64,000 bases of DNA from Kitasatospora herbaricolor (GTDB taxonomy: Bacteria > Actinomycetota > Actinomycetes > Streptomycetales > Streptomycetaceae). The notes under the pieces are model-generated. The model did no database searches. It worked only from the letters and a program-made list of their open reading frames with translations, and was not told where the DNA came from. Location of the stretch: positions 868,001-932,000 of the forward strand of contig NZ_JAUSVA010000002.1 of assembly GCF_030813695.1 (NCBI RefSeq), given 5' to 3'. Positions 51,705-60,373 of the stretch are shown piece by piece. Position 1 is the first letter of the stretch, and the number at the start of each line of letters is the position of its first letter. Position numbers and translations under genes: made by a program.

Positions 51705-52304
51705 TCAGCGCCCGTCGTCCGGCGGCAGGCTGGGCACGTCGGCGCGGAACAGACTGACCAGCAGCCCGTACGCCTCACCCCGCCCCGGCTCCGAGGGGTG
51801 CGGCTCGTCGGCCGTCGCGCGCAGCCGGGCCTCCAGCGCGTGCGCCTCGGCGTCGGTGAGCCAGAGGTGGCGCAGCACGGTGTGCGAGGCCTGGCCGGGG
51901 CCGCCCGGCAGCATCTCGCCGAGCGCGGCGTTCACCAGGAACTCCGCGCCGACCTCCGCGTCCCGGTGCAGCCTGAAGCCCCGGCCGACCAGCGCGAAGT
52001 ACTGCTCGGTGCCGCCGCGCACGTGGCGGGTCTCGGCCAGCCGGAGCAGGCCGGCCTCGCGCAGCACGCGGACGTGGTGGCCGATGGTGCCCTTGCTCAT
52101 GCCCAGCGCCTCGGCGAGCTGGCGCAGGGTCGCGGGGCGATGGCGCAGCAGGTTGACCACGCGGTGCCGCAGCGGGTGTCCGAGGGCCTTGAACTGTTCG
52201 GGTGAGCGCAGCACGAGGTGGCCGTGCTCGTCGTGGAGCCGCGTGTCCGGGTCGGCGCCGCTCTCCTCGGCGGGTGTGCGGTCCGCGGGCCGGTCGTCTG
52301 CCAT
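51705..52304 (-). CDS. ArsR-family winged-helix transcriptional regulator
   Basis: The protein has 199 residues from ATG 52304. Winged helix-turn-helix at about 38-100: FKALGHPLRHRVVNLLRHRPATLRQLAEAL, MSKGTIGHHVRVLREAGLL with an HHVRVL recognition helix, and the wing ETRHVRGGTEQYFALVGRGF. No Cys metal site is present, so it belongs to the non-metal helix-turn-helix 20 group. The C-terminal about 80 residues may dimerise or bind a ligand. It is divergent from the O-methyltransferase with only 24 nt between starts, so it very probably controls both. Confidence 0.88.
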   Translation of the reverse strand: MADDRPADRTPAEESGADPDTRLHDEHGHLVLRSPEQFKALGHPLRHRVVNLLRHRPATLRQLAEALGMSKGTIGHHVRVLREAGLLRLAETRHVRGGTEQYFALVGRGFRLHRDAEVGAEFLVNAALGEMLPGGPGQASHTVLRHLWLTDAEAHALEARLRATADEPHPSEPGRGEAYGLLVSLFRADVPSLPPDDGR

Positions 52305-52328
52305 GGACGGAAGTGTCCACGAATCCGA
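52305..52328. promoter_or_regulatory. 24-nt divergent spacer between ArsR and O-methyltransferase genes
   Basis: The starts are so close that promoters must overlap coding ends. GAAGTGTCCACGAATCCGAA contains no clear Shine-Dalgarno site for the rightward ATG, suggesting a leaderless transcript. For the leftward gene TTGTCA near 52336-52341 could be a -35. Confidence 0.4.
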
Positions 52329-52946
52329 ATGCTTTTGACAACCAGTCAGGGCCGGTCCCGGAATCCCCTTCATGAAGTGGCGGCGATTCTCGCCACTTGC
52401 CTCGGAGACTTCAAGGAGCAGGTCTCCCCCGACGAGGGCGCGCTGCTCGCCATGCTGACCCGGCTGACCGGCGCCCGCTTCGCGGTCGAGGTCGGGGTCT
52501 TCACCGGCTACTCGGCCCTCTGCATCGCCCGCGGCCTGGCCGACGGCGGCCGGCTGCTCGCCTGCGACGTCAGCGAGGAGTGGGCCGCCGTCGGCCGGCC
52601 GTACTGGGAGCGTGCGGGCGTCGCCGACCGGATCGACCTGCGGATCGCCCCCGCGCTTGACACGCTGCGCTCGCTCGGCCCCGATCCGGTCGTCGACATC
52701 GCGTTCGTCGACGCCGACAAGGAGAACCACCCGGCGTACTACGAGGAGATCGTGCGCCGGCTGCGTCCCGGCGGGCTGGTGGTGCTCGACAACGTATTCC
52801 TCGGCGGCCGGGTGCTGGATCCCGCGTACCAGGAGCCGCACCACGTGGCGATGCGCCGGCTGAACGAGCTGATCGCGGCCGACGAGCGGGTGGACGCGGT
52901 GATGCTGCCGGTCCGCGACGGGGTGACGGTCGCCCGGCGGCGCTGA
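52329..52946 (+). CDS. SAM-dependent O-methyltransferase, caffeoyl-CoA type (family 3)
   Basis: The protein has 205 residues from ATG 52329 (no Shine-Dalgarno site; an in-frame GTG at 52377 is an alternative). Motif I AVEVGVFTGYSALCIARGL, the acidic Asp in LLACDVSEEW, the metal-binding Asp pair in DIAFVDADKENHPAYYEE, and VVLDNVFLGGRV with Asn-Asp are the hallmark of cation-dependent catechol O-methyltransferases. It methylates a phenolic or catechol oxygen. Regulation by the divergent ArsR protein is likely. It could act on a hydroxyphenyl group of the cluster product, but this is inference. Confidence 0.9.
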   Translation: MLLTTSQGRSRNPLHEVAAILATCLGDFKEQVSPDEGALLAMLTRLTGARFAVEVGVFTGYSALCIARGLADGGRLLACDVSEEWAAVGRPYWERAGVADRIDLRIAPALDTLRSLGPDPVVDIAFVDADKENHPAYYEEIVRRLRPGGLVVLDNVFLGGRVLDPAYQEPHHVAMRRLNELIAADERVDAVMLPVRDGVTVARRR

Positions 52947-53016
52947 CCCGGCGCCGGCCCGGCCCGACCCGCCGCGGCCCGCCCCCGGACGCGGGACGGG
53001 TGGCCCGGCCGGCGGC

Positions 53017-54630
53017 TCAACCGTCCCGCGGCGGGGCCCCGAGGAAGACCGGGTTGGTGAGCGCCGCCATCGGGCCCCAGGGCAGTTCGGGGCCCATGCT
53101 GTTGCCCCGCCCGGGCGTGCCGTCGGCCCTGGGGTGCCGGACCTCCGCGCGGACGTACCCGGCCAGCGAGGCCGTGGTGCGCCAGACGACCGTGCCCGAG
53201 CCGTCGGCCGGCAGCGACTCCTGGTGCAACTGCCCCTCGTCGGTGAGGAATCGCACCGTTCCGCCCGGCACCCCCGACACCGTGAGGCGAACGTCCACCG
53301 GTACGTCCGCCGGCACCGCGAGCCGCTCCCCGACGCCCGCCTGCCGGCCGGCCCCGGTCGCGGTGAACTCCAGGCGGACGGCGGCGGATTCGGCGATCCA
53401 GCTGCGGCCGGCCCGGATCCCGTCGAGCACGTCGTCCCGGGTCAGATCCTGCGCCAGCACCACGTTGTGCGGGGAGCCGACGACCTGCGGCGCGCTGTGC
53501 GCGTCGCTGTTGCCGACGGCCGGCAGCCACGGCCGGCCCTGCCGCAGGGCCTCGGCCAGCGCGGAGTCCCAGCTGTCGACGGCCGACTCGTCGTCGTACG
53601 TCCACGGGCCGTTCCAGACTTCGACGGCGTCCGCGTCCTGGTAGCCGAACTTCCACTGGCAGCCCACGTACGGGCAGTACGGGTGCGCCGGCACCACCAG
53701 GCCGCCGTCCCGCCTGACCTGCCGGGCGAGCCGCGGGAAGGCCTCGTCGCGGGCCCGGTAGCGCCAGTCCACGAAGCGGCCGGCCGGCAGGCCCAGCGCC
53801 AGCCAGTGCCCGTTGCGGGTGGTGACCTCCTCGCCCGTGATCACCAACAGGTCGGGGCCGGCCAGCGGCCCCCAGCTGCCGTGCGCGGAGGGCGTGTTGT
53901 GGTCCGTCGAGACGATGAAGTCCAGCCCGGCCGCGCGCGCGGCGGCCGCCACCTCGGCGGGCTGCCGCCGTCCGTCGGAGTGCACCGTGTGCAGGTGGCA
54001 GTCACCCCGGTACCAGGCGCGGCCGCGGCCGCGGGCCCGCTCCGGCGGATAGGCCGGCTTGAACTCCGGCCCCGGCTCGCCGAACCGCAGGGTCACCTCG
54101 ACCCGGTACTCCAGCCCCTGCGGCGCCACCTGGTACGGGCCGAGCACGACGTGCCAGCGCCCCGGCCGCACCGGGCCCGGCAGGTAGCCGGGGGTGGCCT
54201 CGGTGCGGCTGATCGCGAAGGACGTCCGGAACCCGCCGGACCACCCCCGGAACCCCTGGCCGCCGAGTCCGGTGCCGCGCTCGTCGAAGATCCCGATGTC
54301 GCAGGAGTTCCCGGGCGTCCCGGCCGGGACGGGCGGCCGGTCGTAGGAGTACGCGACGGCGATCTCCCGCACCCGGGCCGGGACGTCGAGGGGCAGGTAC
54401 ACGAAGTCCGGGGCGCCGGTCTCCAGCCGGCCGGTCAGCACGACGGTCGATTCGCCGCCGGGCGGCCCCTCGCCCACCGGCGGGGCACCGCCCGGCTCCG
54501 CCGCGGCCCCGCCGGCGTTCACTCCCGCGGCCAGGGTGACCGCGCCGGCCAGCGCACCCGCCCGGAGCAGGGCCCGGCGGTCGATCGCCGGCCCGTCCCC
54601 GGATCCGTCCCGTACCCGTTCGTTCGTCAT
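53017..54630 (-). CDS. Tat-exported PHP-domain phosphoesterase-like protein
   Basis: The protein has 537 residues from ATG 54630 with GGGAGG six nt upstream. Tat-type signal: IDRRALLRAGALAGAVTLAAG, cleavage after AAAEP. A beta-sandwich-like N-domain runs to about 200. The PHP metal-binding domain follows: DCHLHTVHSDGRR (about 210), FIVSTDHNTPSAHG, VITGEEVTTRNGHW, VVPAHPY and VGNSDAHSAP, all with canonical His/Asp/Glu. PHP enzymes hydrolyse phosphoesters with three metal ions. A C-terminal beta domain (VDVRLTVSGVPGGTVRF) may bind substrate. The natural substrate is unknown. Confidence 0.88.
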   Translation of the reverse strand: MTNERVRDGSGDGPAIDRRALLRAGALAGAVTLAAGVNAGGAAAEPGGAPPVGEGPPGGESTVVLTGRLETGAPDFVYLPLDVPARVREIAVAYSYDRPPVPAGTPGNSCDIGIFDERGTGLGGQGFRGWSGGFRTSFAISRTEATPGYLPGPVRPGRWHVVLGPYQVAPQGLEYRVEVTLRFGEPGPEFKPAYPPERARGRGRAWYRGDCHLHTVHSDGRRQPAEVAAAARAAGLDFIVSTDHNTPSAHGSWGPLAGPDLLVITGEEVTTRNGHWLALGLPAGRFVDWRYRARDEAFPRLARQVRRDGGLVVPAHPYCPYVGCQWKFGYQDADAVEVWNGPWTYDDESAVDSWDSALAEALRQGRPWLPAVGNSDAHSAPQVVGSPHNVVLAQDLTRDDVLDGIRAGRSWIAESAAVRLEFTATGAGRQAGVGERLAVPADVPVDVRLTVSGVPGGTVRFLTDEGQLHQESLPADGSGTVVWRTTASLAGYVRAEVRHPRADGTPGRGNSMGPELPWGPMAALTNPVFLGAPPRDG

Positions 54631-54782
54631 GGCGGCCCTCCCGGTCGTCCCCCTCCGCCTACCCCGGCCGGTGAACCCCGGGCGAGGCACGGCAGGCAGG
54701 CATCGGTCGATCGGGTGACCAAGGGCCCCCACCGGGACGGAGCGCAGGAGTCGGGTGGCGGCGTTCCGGTCCCCGGCCGGGG

Positions 54783-57569
54783 TCAGCCCCTCGCCACCGG
54801 GCGGCCCGTCCGGGCCTCCTCCATGGCCAGCCAGACCTTGTCGCGCAGGAACGGCGCGTCGGTGAAGCGGATGCCGGTGGCGTCCCGCAGGGCGTTGGCG
54901 AAGGCCGGCGGGACGGGGTTGAACGGGCTCTCGCTCATCGACTTGGCGCCCAGCGGGCCGATGGCGTCGGAGGTCTCGCTGAAGTGCACCTCGGTTCGCG
55001 GCACGTCGGCGAAGGCCGGCAGGCGGTAGCGGCGGAAGGCGGCGGTGGTGACCCGGCCGTCCTCGTCCACCAGGACCTGCTCGAAGAGGGTCGCGCCGAG
55101 CGCCTGCGCGACGCCGCCTTCGACCTGGCCTCGGCACTGCATCGGGTTCATCACCTTGCCCGCGTCGGCGCCGTGCACGCTGCGCAGGATCCTGATCTCG
55201 CCGGTGTCCGGGTCGACCGCGATCCGGAACCACTGGGAGTTGAAGGCGATGGAGCGGGGCGAGCCGCCGAAGTACCCGTCCGCCTTCAGTTCGACGCCCT
55301 TGACGCGCGCGGCCTCGAAGATCTCCTTCAGCGACACCGGTCGCCCTTCGCACTGCACCGAGTCGGCGGTGAGCCGCAGCAGGCTGCGCGGGGTGCGGGC
55401 GTACTCGCTCGTGAAGGAGAGGAGTTGCTCGGCGAGGGCGTTGGCGGCCTTCATCACCGCCTTGCCCGCCACCACCGTGCCGGCCGAGCCGAACGCGCCG
55501 GTGTCGTGCTTGACCACGTCGGTGTCGGACTGCCGGATGCGGATCCGGTCCACGGTGGTGCCGAGCGCGCCCGCGGTGATCTGCTTGTGCACGGTGGTGG
55601 TGCCGTTGCCGAACTCCGCGGTGCCCACCGCGATGTCGTAGGTGCCGTCCTCCAGCAGCTTCACCGTGGCATCGGCGATGTGGCCGCCGGGCGGGCCGCA
55701 GGCGATCGCCGACATCGCGAAGCCCTGACCCACCAGCCACCCCTCGGGGGCGAGTTCGGCACTGGTGTCGTCGGCGAGCGCGTCCCGGACGACCTGGAGG
55801 CACTGGTCGAGGCCGTAGCTGGCGATGTGCAGGTCCTCCTCCTCGCCGAGCGGGCCCTCCATGTGCTCGCCGGGGCCGATGACGTTCTTCTCGCGCAGCA
55901 CCAGCGGGTCGATCCCCAGCCGCCGGGCGAGTTCGTCCATCGCCGACTCCAGGGCGAAGGTGACCTGGCCCAGGCCGTACCCGCGGAAGGCGCCGGCGGG
56001 CACGCCGTTGGTGTACACGGAGTACGCGTTGACCTTCTTGTTGGGCGCCCGGTAGACGCCCATCGACTCGCCCACGCTGTGGAACATCACCGCGGGGCCG
56101 TGGTTGCCGTACGCCCCGGTGTTGGCGACCACCCGGAACTGGATCGCCGTCAGGGTGCCGTCGCTCCTGGCGCCGAGCTTCACCGTGACCTTGAACGGGT
56201 GCCGGGTGGTGGCGCCGTAGAACTGCTCGGGGCGGGTGAACTCCAGCTTCACCGGGCGGTGCAGCTTCATCGCGGCGAGCACCGCGATGTCCTCGGTGAG
56301 CATCTCCTGCTTGCCGCCGAAGCCGCCGCCGACCCGGCCGGCGACCACCCTGACCTTCTCCATCGGCAGGTCGTACAGGTCGCAGAGGGCGCGCCGGGTC
56401 AGGAACGGCACCTGGGTGCTGGAGCGGACCACGATCCGCTCCTCGGCCGGCTCGCCGCCGTCCTCGCCGCCTCCGTTGCCGGGGCCCTTCTCGAACCGGA
56501 CCACGCACCCGTGGGTCTCCAGGCTGGCATGCTGCACCCGCTGCGTCCGGAAGGTCTCCTCGTAGACCACGTCGGCCTCGGCGAAGCCCTGCTCGACGCT
56601 GCCCGTCTCGCCGTGCACCTCGCCGCAGACGTTGTCCTGGGCCCGGTGGATCCGGGATTGGGGGCCCTTCGGGTGGATCACCGGCGCGCCCGGGAGCATC
56701 GCCTCCTCCGGGTCGATGACGAACGGGAGCACCTCGTAGTCGACGACGATCCGGCGGCAGCCCTCCTCGGCGGCGCCTTCGGTGTCGGCGACCACGGCCG
56801 CGACCCGCTGCCCGGCGAACCGGACCACGTCGTCCAGCACGCGGGTGTCGTCCGGGTCCTCGGTGGGGTGCTCGTGGCGGGCGGAGGAGTAGAGCTTGTC
56901 GGGGGCGTCGTGGTGGGTGAGGACGGCGTGCACGCCGGGCACCCGCAGCGCGGCCGTGGTGTCGATCGAGCGGATCCGGGCGTGCGGGTGCGGGGAGCGC
57001 AGCAGCTTCATGTGCAGCAGGCCCTCCACCTCGACGTCGAAGGTGTAGCGGGCGGTGCCGGTGACCACCTGCGGGCCGGCCGGCGCGCCGAGGCTGCGGC
57101 CGACCGCCTGGCCGGCGCACGGCTCCTCGGCGTGCTTGACGCCCCGGACGGCGTCCTCGATCGCCCGGTAGCCGGTGCAGCGGCACAGATTGCCCTTGAG
57201 CGACCGCGGCAGGTCGGTGAGCTGCTCCTCGTCCAGGGCCGAGGTGGTCATCAGGAAGCCGGCCGTGCAGAAGCCGCACTGGAAGCCCTGGGCGTCCAGG
57301 AACCGCTGCTGCATCGGGTGCAGTTCGCCGCCCTCCCTGGCCAGGCCCTCGACGGTGGTCACCGCGCGGCCCTCGGCGCGGACCGCCGGGAAGATGCAGC
57401 TGTGCACCGGCCGGCCGTCGACCTGCACCGTGCAGGCGCCGCAGTCGCCGGCGTCGCAACCCTTCTTGACGCCGAACCAGCCGCGGTCGCGCAGATAGGT
57501 GCGCAGGCACTGGCCCGGGCGCGGCTCCTCCTCGAACGGCTGGTTGTTGACACGGATCGAGAAGCTCAT
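54783..57569 (-). CDS. Xanthine-dehydrogenase-family molybdoenzyme, fused [2Fe-2S] and Mo subunits
   Basis: The protein has 928 residues from ATG 57569 (GAAGAGG upstream). Residues 1 to about 155 are the two [2Fe-2S] domains: [15 protein letters not shown] with Cys after VHS, then [11 protein letters not shown] and GNLCRCTGY. From about 175 the molybdopterin-binding large subunit begins: [83 protein letters not shown], and catalytic Glu in [18 protein letters not shown]. These parts are usually two separate subunits, so the fusion is notable. It hydroxylates a purine or other heteroaromatic or aldehyde. It overlaps the FAD-subunit gene by ATGA. Confidence 0.93.
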   Translation of the reverse strand: MSFSIRVNNQPFEEEPRPGQCLRTYLRDRGWFGVKKGCDAGDCGACTVQVDGRPVHSCIFPAVRAEGRAVTTVEGLAREGGELHPMQQRFLDAQGFQCGFCTAGFLMTTSALDEEQLTDLPRSLKGNLCRCTGYRAIEDAVRGVKHAEEPCAGQAVGRSLGAPAGPQVVTGTARYTFDVEVEGLLHMKLLRSPHPHARIRSIDTTAALRVPGVHAVLTHHDAPDKLYSSARHEHPTEDPDDTRVLDDVVRFAGQRVAAVVADTEGAAEEGCRRIVVDYEVLPFVIDPEEAMLPGAPVIHPKGPQSRIHRAQDNVCGEVHGETGSVEQGFAEADVVYEETFRTQRVQHASLETHGCVVRFEKGPGNGGGEDGGEPAEERIVVRSSTQVPFLTRRALCDLYDLPMEKVRVVAGRVGGGFGGKQEMLTEDIAVLAAMKLHRPVKLEFTRPEQFYGATTRHPFKVTVKLGARSDGTLTAIQFRVVANTGAYGNHGPAVMFHSVGESMGVYRAPNKKVNAYSVYTNGVPAGAFRGYGLGQVTFALESAMDELARRLGIDPLVLREKNVIGPGEHMEGPLGEEEDLHIASYGLDQCLQVVRDALADDTSAELAPEGWLVGQGFAMSAIACGPPGGHIADATVKLLEDGTYDIAVGTAEFGNGTTTVHKQITAGALGTTVDRIRIRQSDTDVVKHDTGAFGSAGTVVAGKAVMKAANALAEQLLSFTSEYARTPRSLLRLTADSVQCEGRPVSLKEIFEAARVKGVELKADGYFGGSPRSIAFNSQWFRIAVDPDTGEIRILRSVHGADAGKVMNPMQCRGQVEGGVAQALGATLFEQVLVDEDGRVTTAAFRRYRLPAFADVPRTEVHFSETSDAIGPLGAKSMSESPFNPVPPAFANALRDATGIRFTDAPFLRDKVWLAMEEARTGRPVARG

Positions 57570-58432
57570 CGTCCGGCCTCTTCCCTGTTCTCGCACTCGG
57601 TCAGTTCGCGGCGGATCTCCTCGGCGAACCGGAAGGTCATGTGCCGACGCCAGGCGGGCAGCCCGTGGATGTCGTCGAAGTACTCGTCGGGGCGGATCGC
57701 GTACTCGACGGCCTCGCGCACCGCCTCGGCGTTGGGCGCCAGCGGGAACCGCAGCTGCACCGGCCGCACGCTGGAGGCGGTGACGGTGAGCGTGAAGGTG
57801 CCGCGTGGGGGCACCTCCCGGCCGAAGGCCGGGGGACGGTCGAGGGTGCCGATCAGCAGCGCGGCCGAACGGCCCAGTCCGTACAGCGAGGCCTGCCGGA
57901 ACGCCGTCCGGCAGGCCAACGCGCGGGCCGGCAGGGTGACCGAGCGCAGCAGCTCGCCCGGTTTCAGCACGTTGCGCCCGGCGCCCACGACGAAGTCGGC
58001 GACCGGCACCCGGCGCAGCGCCCCGGTCTGGGCGCGCAGCAGGGCGACGCCGTCCAGCCCGGCGGCCAGCGAGATCATCGGGCCGGCGGGCAGCGAGTTG
58101 CACAGGTTCCCGCCGAAGGTGGCCATGTTCCAGATCTTCCAGGAGGCCAGGAAGGCCCGGCAGCACTGTTCGAACAGCGGCCGCGCGGTCCAGGACGCGT
58201 TGCGGGCGAACCGCGACAGCTGGGCGATGGTGCAGGTCGCGGCGATCTCCAGGTCCCCCTCGGGGGTGATCTGCAGCGGCTCCCAGCCGGTGCGACTGAG
58301 GTCGATCAGCCGGCGCAGGTGCGGCTGCGGCTCGGAGAACAGGTAGGTGCCGCCGCCCAGCCAGGCGTCACCGGGTCGCCACGCGCCGCCGCCGCGGGCG
58401 TCGCGCACCTCCAGCACCGTGTTCAGATCCAC
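57566..58432 (-). CDS. FAD-binding subunit of the molybdenum hydroxylase (CoxM/CutM type)
   Basis: The protein has 288 residues from GTG 58432. FAD_binding_5 pattern: [56 protein letters not shown] with the FAD-pyrophosphate loop TFGGNLC, and [17 protein letters not shown]. The C-terminal CO_deh_flav domain follows. It passes electrons from the iron-sulfur domains of the fused partner to the acceptor. It is translationally coupled to that partner, and the two form a heterodimeric (or dimer of heterodimers) enzyme. Confidence 0.92.
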   Translation of the reverse strand: MDLNTVLEVRDARGGGAWRPGDAWLGGGTYLFSEPQPHLRRLIDLSRTGWEPLQITPEGDLEIAATCTIAQLSRFARNASWTARPLFEQCCRAFLASWKIWNMATFGGNLCNSLPAGPMISLAAGLDGVALLRAQTGALRRVPVADFVVGAGRNVLKPGELLRSVTLPARALACRTAFRQASLYGLGRSAALLIGTLDRPPAFGREVPPRGTFTLTVTASSVRPVQLRFPLAPNAEAVREAVEYAIRPDEYFDDIHGLPAWRRHMTFRFAEEIRRELTECENREEAGR

Positions 58433-58803
58433 GTTGTCCCACCGTCCTCAGCAGCTCCGTCGCAGCCCGTTACGGCGATTGAAGCAACGCCCGGCGGCAG
58501 GGACGAGTGGTGTCGAGCACCAGTGATCCACCGCCCGGCTGGAGGATCGACCAGCGGCGGCCGTCCGCGGGCGGCCTCGTATCTGCGATCCTTGCTCTCG
58601 CACGAGCCTTGCTCGTGCGAGGCTTTTGGCGGGCAGCGCCTGGCGTGCGGCATCGGGCGGTACGACGAGGACGAGTACGGCACCGGCGGGTGCGGCACGC
58701 CGCCGGGCCCGGTGGCGGACCCTCCGGACTACGCCCGGGCACCGGCGTCCGCGGCGTTCGGGCGGCCGCCGGTCACCGGGGGCCGGGACGCCGTCACGGA
58801 GTG
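58433..58803. other. 371-nt intergenic region upstream of the molybdoenzyme operon
   Basis: It separates the XRE-regulator stop (58804) from the FAD-subunit start (58432), both on the minus strand, and should hold the molybdoenzyme promoter. It contains a well-formed plus-strand terminator (58597-58627). No protein-like frame is seen. Confidence 0.5.
58597..58627 (+). terminator. Rightward intrinsic terminator with no annotated upstream gene
   Basis: A perfect 11-bp stem CTCGCACGAGC / GCTCGTGCGAG with a CTT loop (58597-58621) is followed by GCTTTT. Orientation is plus, while both flanking genes are minus. Confidence 0.75.
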
Positions 58804-60243
58804 CTACGGGCGCCCGGCCGCCCGGGAACCGCCGGCCCCGAGGGGAGGGGCCGCGGGCGCGGGCCCGAGCGTGGTGGTGCCGGGGGCCGCGCGGTGCCCG
58901 AGGCCGGTCCGGTAGACGTCCAGCGCCGCCTCGACCCGGCCGGTACGGCGCAGCAGGTCGCCCAGCAGCCGGCAGAGGTCGGCCAGGTCGCCGGCGGCTC
59001 CGGCGCGCTCCAGCAGCGACAGCGCGTTGACGTAGTGCTCCTCGGCGGCCTCGGCGTCGCCGCGGTCCTCGGCGATCAGCCCGAGCAGGCGGTGCGCGCC
59101 GGCGGCGTGCACGGCGCCGCGCTCCGGGCCGATCCGGCCCAGCAGGCTGCCGAGCAGCTCGGCGGCCTCGGCGGTACGGCCCCGGCGGCGGAGCACGTCC
59201 GCCAGCTCGACCTCGACCTGGTCGGTGAAGAGGGCTGCCTTGCGGGAGGCCAGCATCGCCCGGGCGGTGCGCAGTTCGCTCTCGGCCCGGTCCAGCTCGC
59301 CGGCCTGCGCGTGGACGTATCCGCGCATCCAGTGGCACTTGGCGAGGTCGGCGCTGAGCCGCAGCCCCTGGTAGAGCTCCTGGGCCTTGGCCAGCGAGGC
59401 GTCGGCCTCGGCGGTGCGGCCCTCGGCGATCAGGGTCCGGGCGACACTGCGGTGCATCCCGGCGACCAGTGCGGGGTCCGTGGCGCCGGGCGCCAGGGCG
59501 AGGGCCAGTTCGGCGGCCTGGGCGGCGCGGGCGTGCGCGCCCATGTCCATGTAGGGCCCGATGGCGGCCGAGTAGAGCAGCAGCAGGGCGTCCGGGTCGT
59601 GCAGGCCGCTCTCGTTGAGCCGGTCGATCGCCGTTTCCAGCAGGTAGCAGGCGTAGCGGAGTTCACCGGCGAGCAGGTGGACCACGGCCCGGCCGCGGAC
59701 GGCGGCCGCCCGTCGCGGCAGCGGTTCGCCGGCCTGCAGCCGCTCGGCCTCCTCGAAGTGCGCGCGGGCCCGGTCGAGGTGCCCGCTCTCCAGGGCGCAC
59801 TCCCCCAGGCCGAGCAGGGCGGCGGGCTGGACGGCCGTCAGGCCGTGCCGGCGGGCGCGGTCCAGGCAGTCGGTGAAGCGTTCGGCCGCGTCGGCGGTGT
59901 CGCCGGCCGCGAGGGCGCCGTGCGCCTCGGTGAGGGCGAGGCGCAGGTCGGTGGCCAGGTGGGCGGGGCGGCCGGTGGCGAGTTCGTCGTAGGTGACGCC
60001 GAGCCGTTCGGCGAGGTGCCGCAGCGCCGGCTCGGACGGCTTGACCCGGCCCGCCTCCAGGGTGGAGACGTAGGCGGCGGTGTACGCGGGTTCGGCCAGT
60101 TTCCGCTGGGTGAGCCCCCGTTCTCGACGCAACCGGAGGACCCGGGCCCCGATGGCGGCCGCATCCCGCCGGTCCGCCGGGGCCTGCTCCTCCGCCGCGG
60201 CCGCGGCCGCTCCGGCACCGTCCGTCCCGGTCCGCTGGGTCAT
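58804..60243 (-). CDS. XRE-family regulator with TPR repeats
   Basis: The protein has 479 residues from ATG 60243. The helix-turn-helix at about 28-95 reads IGARVLRLRRERGLTQRKLAEPAYTAAYVSTLEAGRVKPSEPALRHLAERL. The rest is all-helical with repeated A-L-x-L-G / A-x-x-H-F/Y-E-x-A-L TPR signatures (for example LLGLGECALESGHLDRARAHF and ALLERAGAAGDLADL). This layout is typical of streptomycete peptide- or ligand-responsive XRE-TPR regulators. It is divergent from the M64 peptidase gene with a strong AT-rich palindrome between, which it probably binds. The signal is unknown. Confidence 0.87.
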   Translation of the reverse strand: MTQRTGTDGAGAAAAAAEEQAPADRRDAAAIGARVLRLRRERGLTQRKLAEPAYTAAYVSTLEAGRVKPSEPALRHLAERLGVTYDELATGRPAHLATDLRLALTEAHGALAAGDTADAAERFTDCLDRARRHGLTAVQPAALLGLGECALESGHLDRARAHFEEAERLQAGEPLPRRAAAVRGRAVVHLLAGELRYACYLLETAIDRLNESGLHDPDALLLLYSAAIGPYMDMGAHARAAQAAELALALAPGATDPALVAGMHRSVARTLIAEGRTAEADASLAKAQELYQGLRLSADLAKCHWMRGYVHAQAGELDRAESELRTARAMLASRKAALFTDQVEVELADVLRRRGRTAEAAELLGSLLGRIGPERGAVHAAGAHRLLGLIAEDRGDAEAAEEHYVNALSLLERAGAAGDLADLCRLLGDLLRRTGRVEAALDVYRTGLGHRAAPGTTTLGPAPAAPPLGAGGSRAAGRP

Positions 60244-60312
60244 GGCCGCCTCCTTCGTCGTTCGCTCGCATTCTTCCCCGCACCGTTGCCCGACGCGTAG
60301 GGGTGCCCTACA

Positions 60313-60351
60313 TTAACTCCGCGCTTAAGTCTGATTAAGCGTCAAGTTAAC
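60313..60351. promoter_or_regulatory. AT-rich nested palindrome between XRE regulator and M64 peptidase
   Basis: CGCTTAA (60322-60328) and TTAAGCG (60335-60341) form an inverted repeat with a 6-nt spacer, nested within TTAAC (60313-60317) and GTTAA (60346-60350). It stands out in GC-rich DNA, lies 69 nt from the regulator start and 22 nt from the peptidase start, and looks like a shared operator. Confidence 0.75.
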
Positions 60352-60373
60352 ACCCAGCCAGGAGGTAGCTCCA

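Noticed and set aside
52333..52342. TTGACA at 52335 as a -35 for the O-methyltransferase
   Set aside because: It lies downstream of the likely start codon, inside the coding region.
54984..58346. Long plus-strand frame opposite the molybdoenzyme genes
   Set aside because: No motif, no ribosome-binding site; antisense shadow of a gene with all FeS and Mo signatures.
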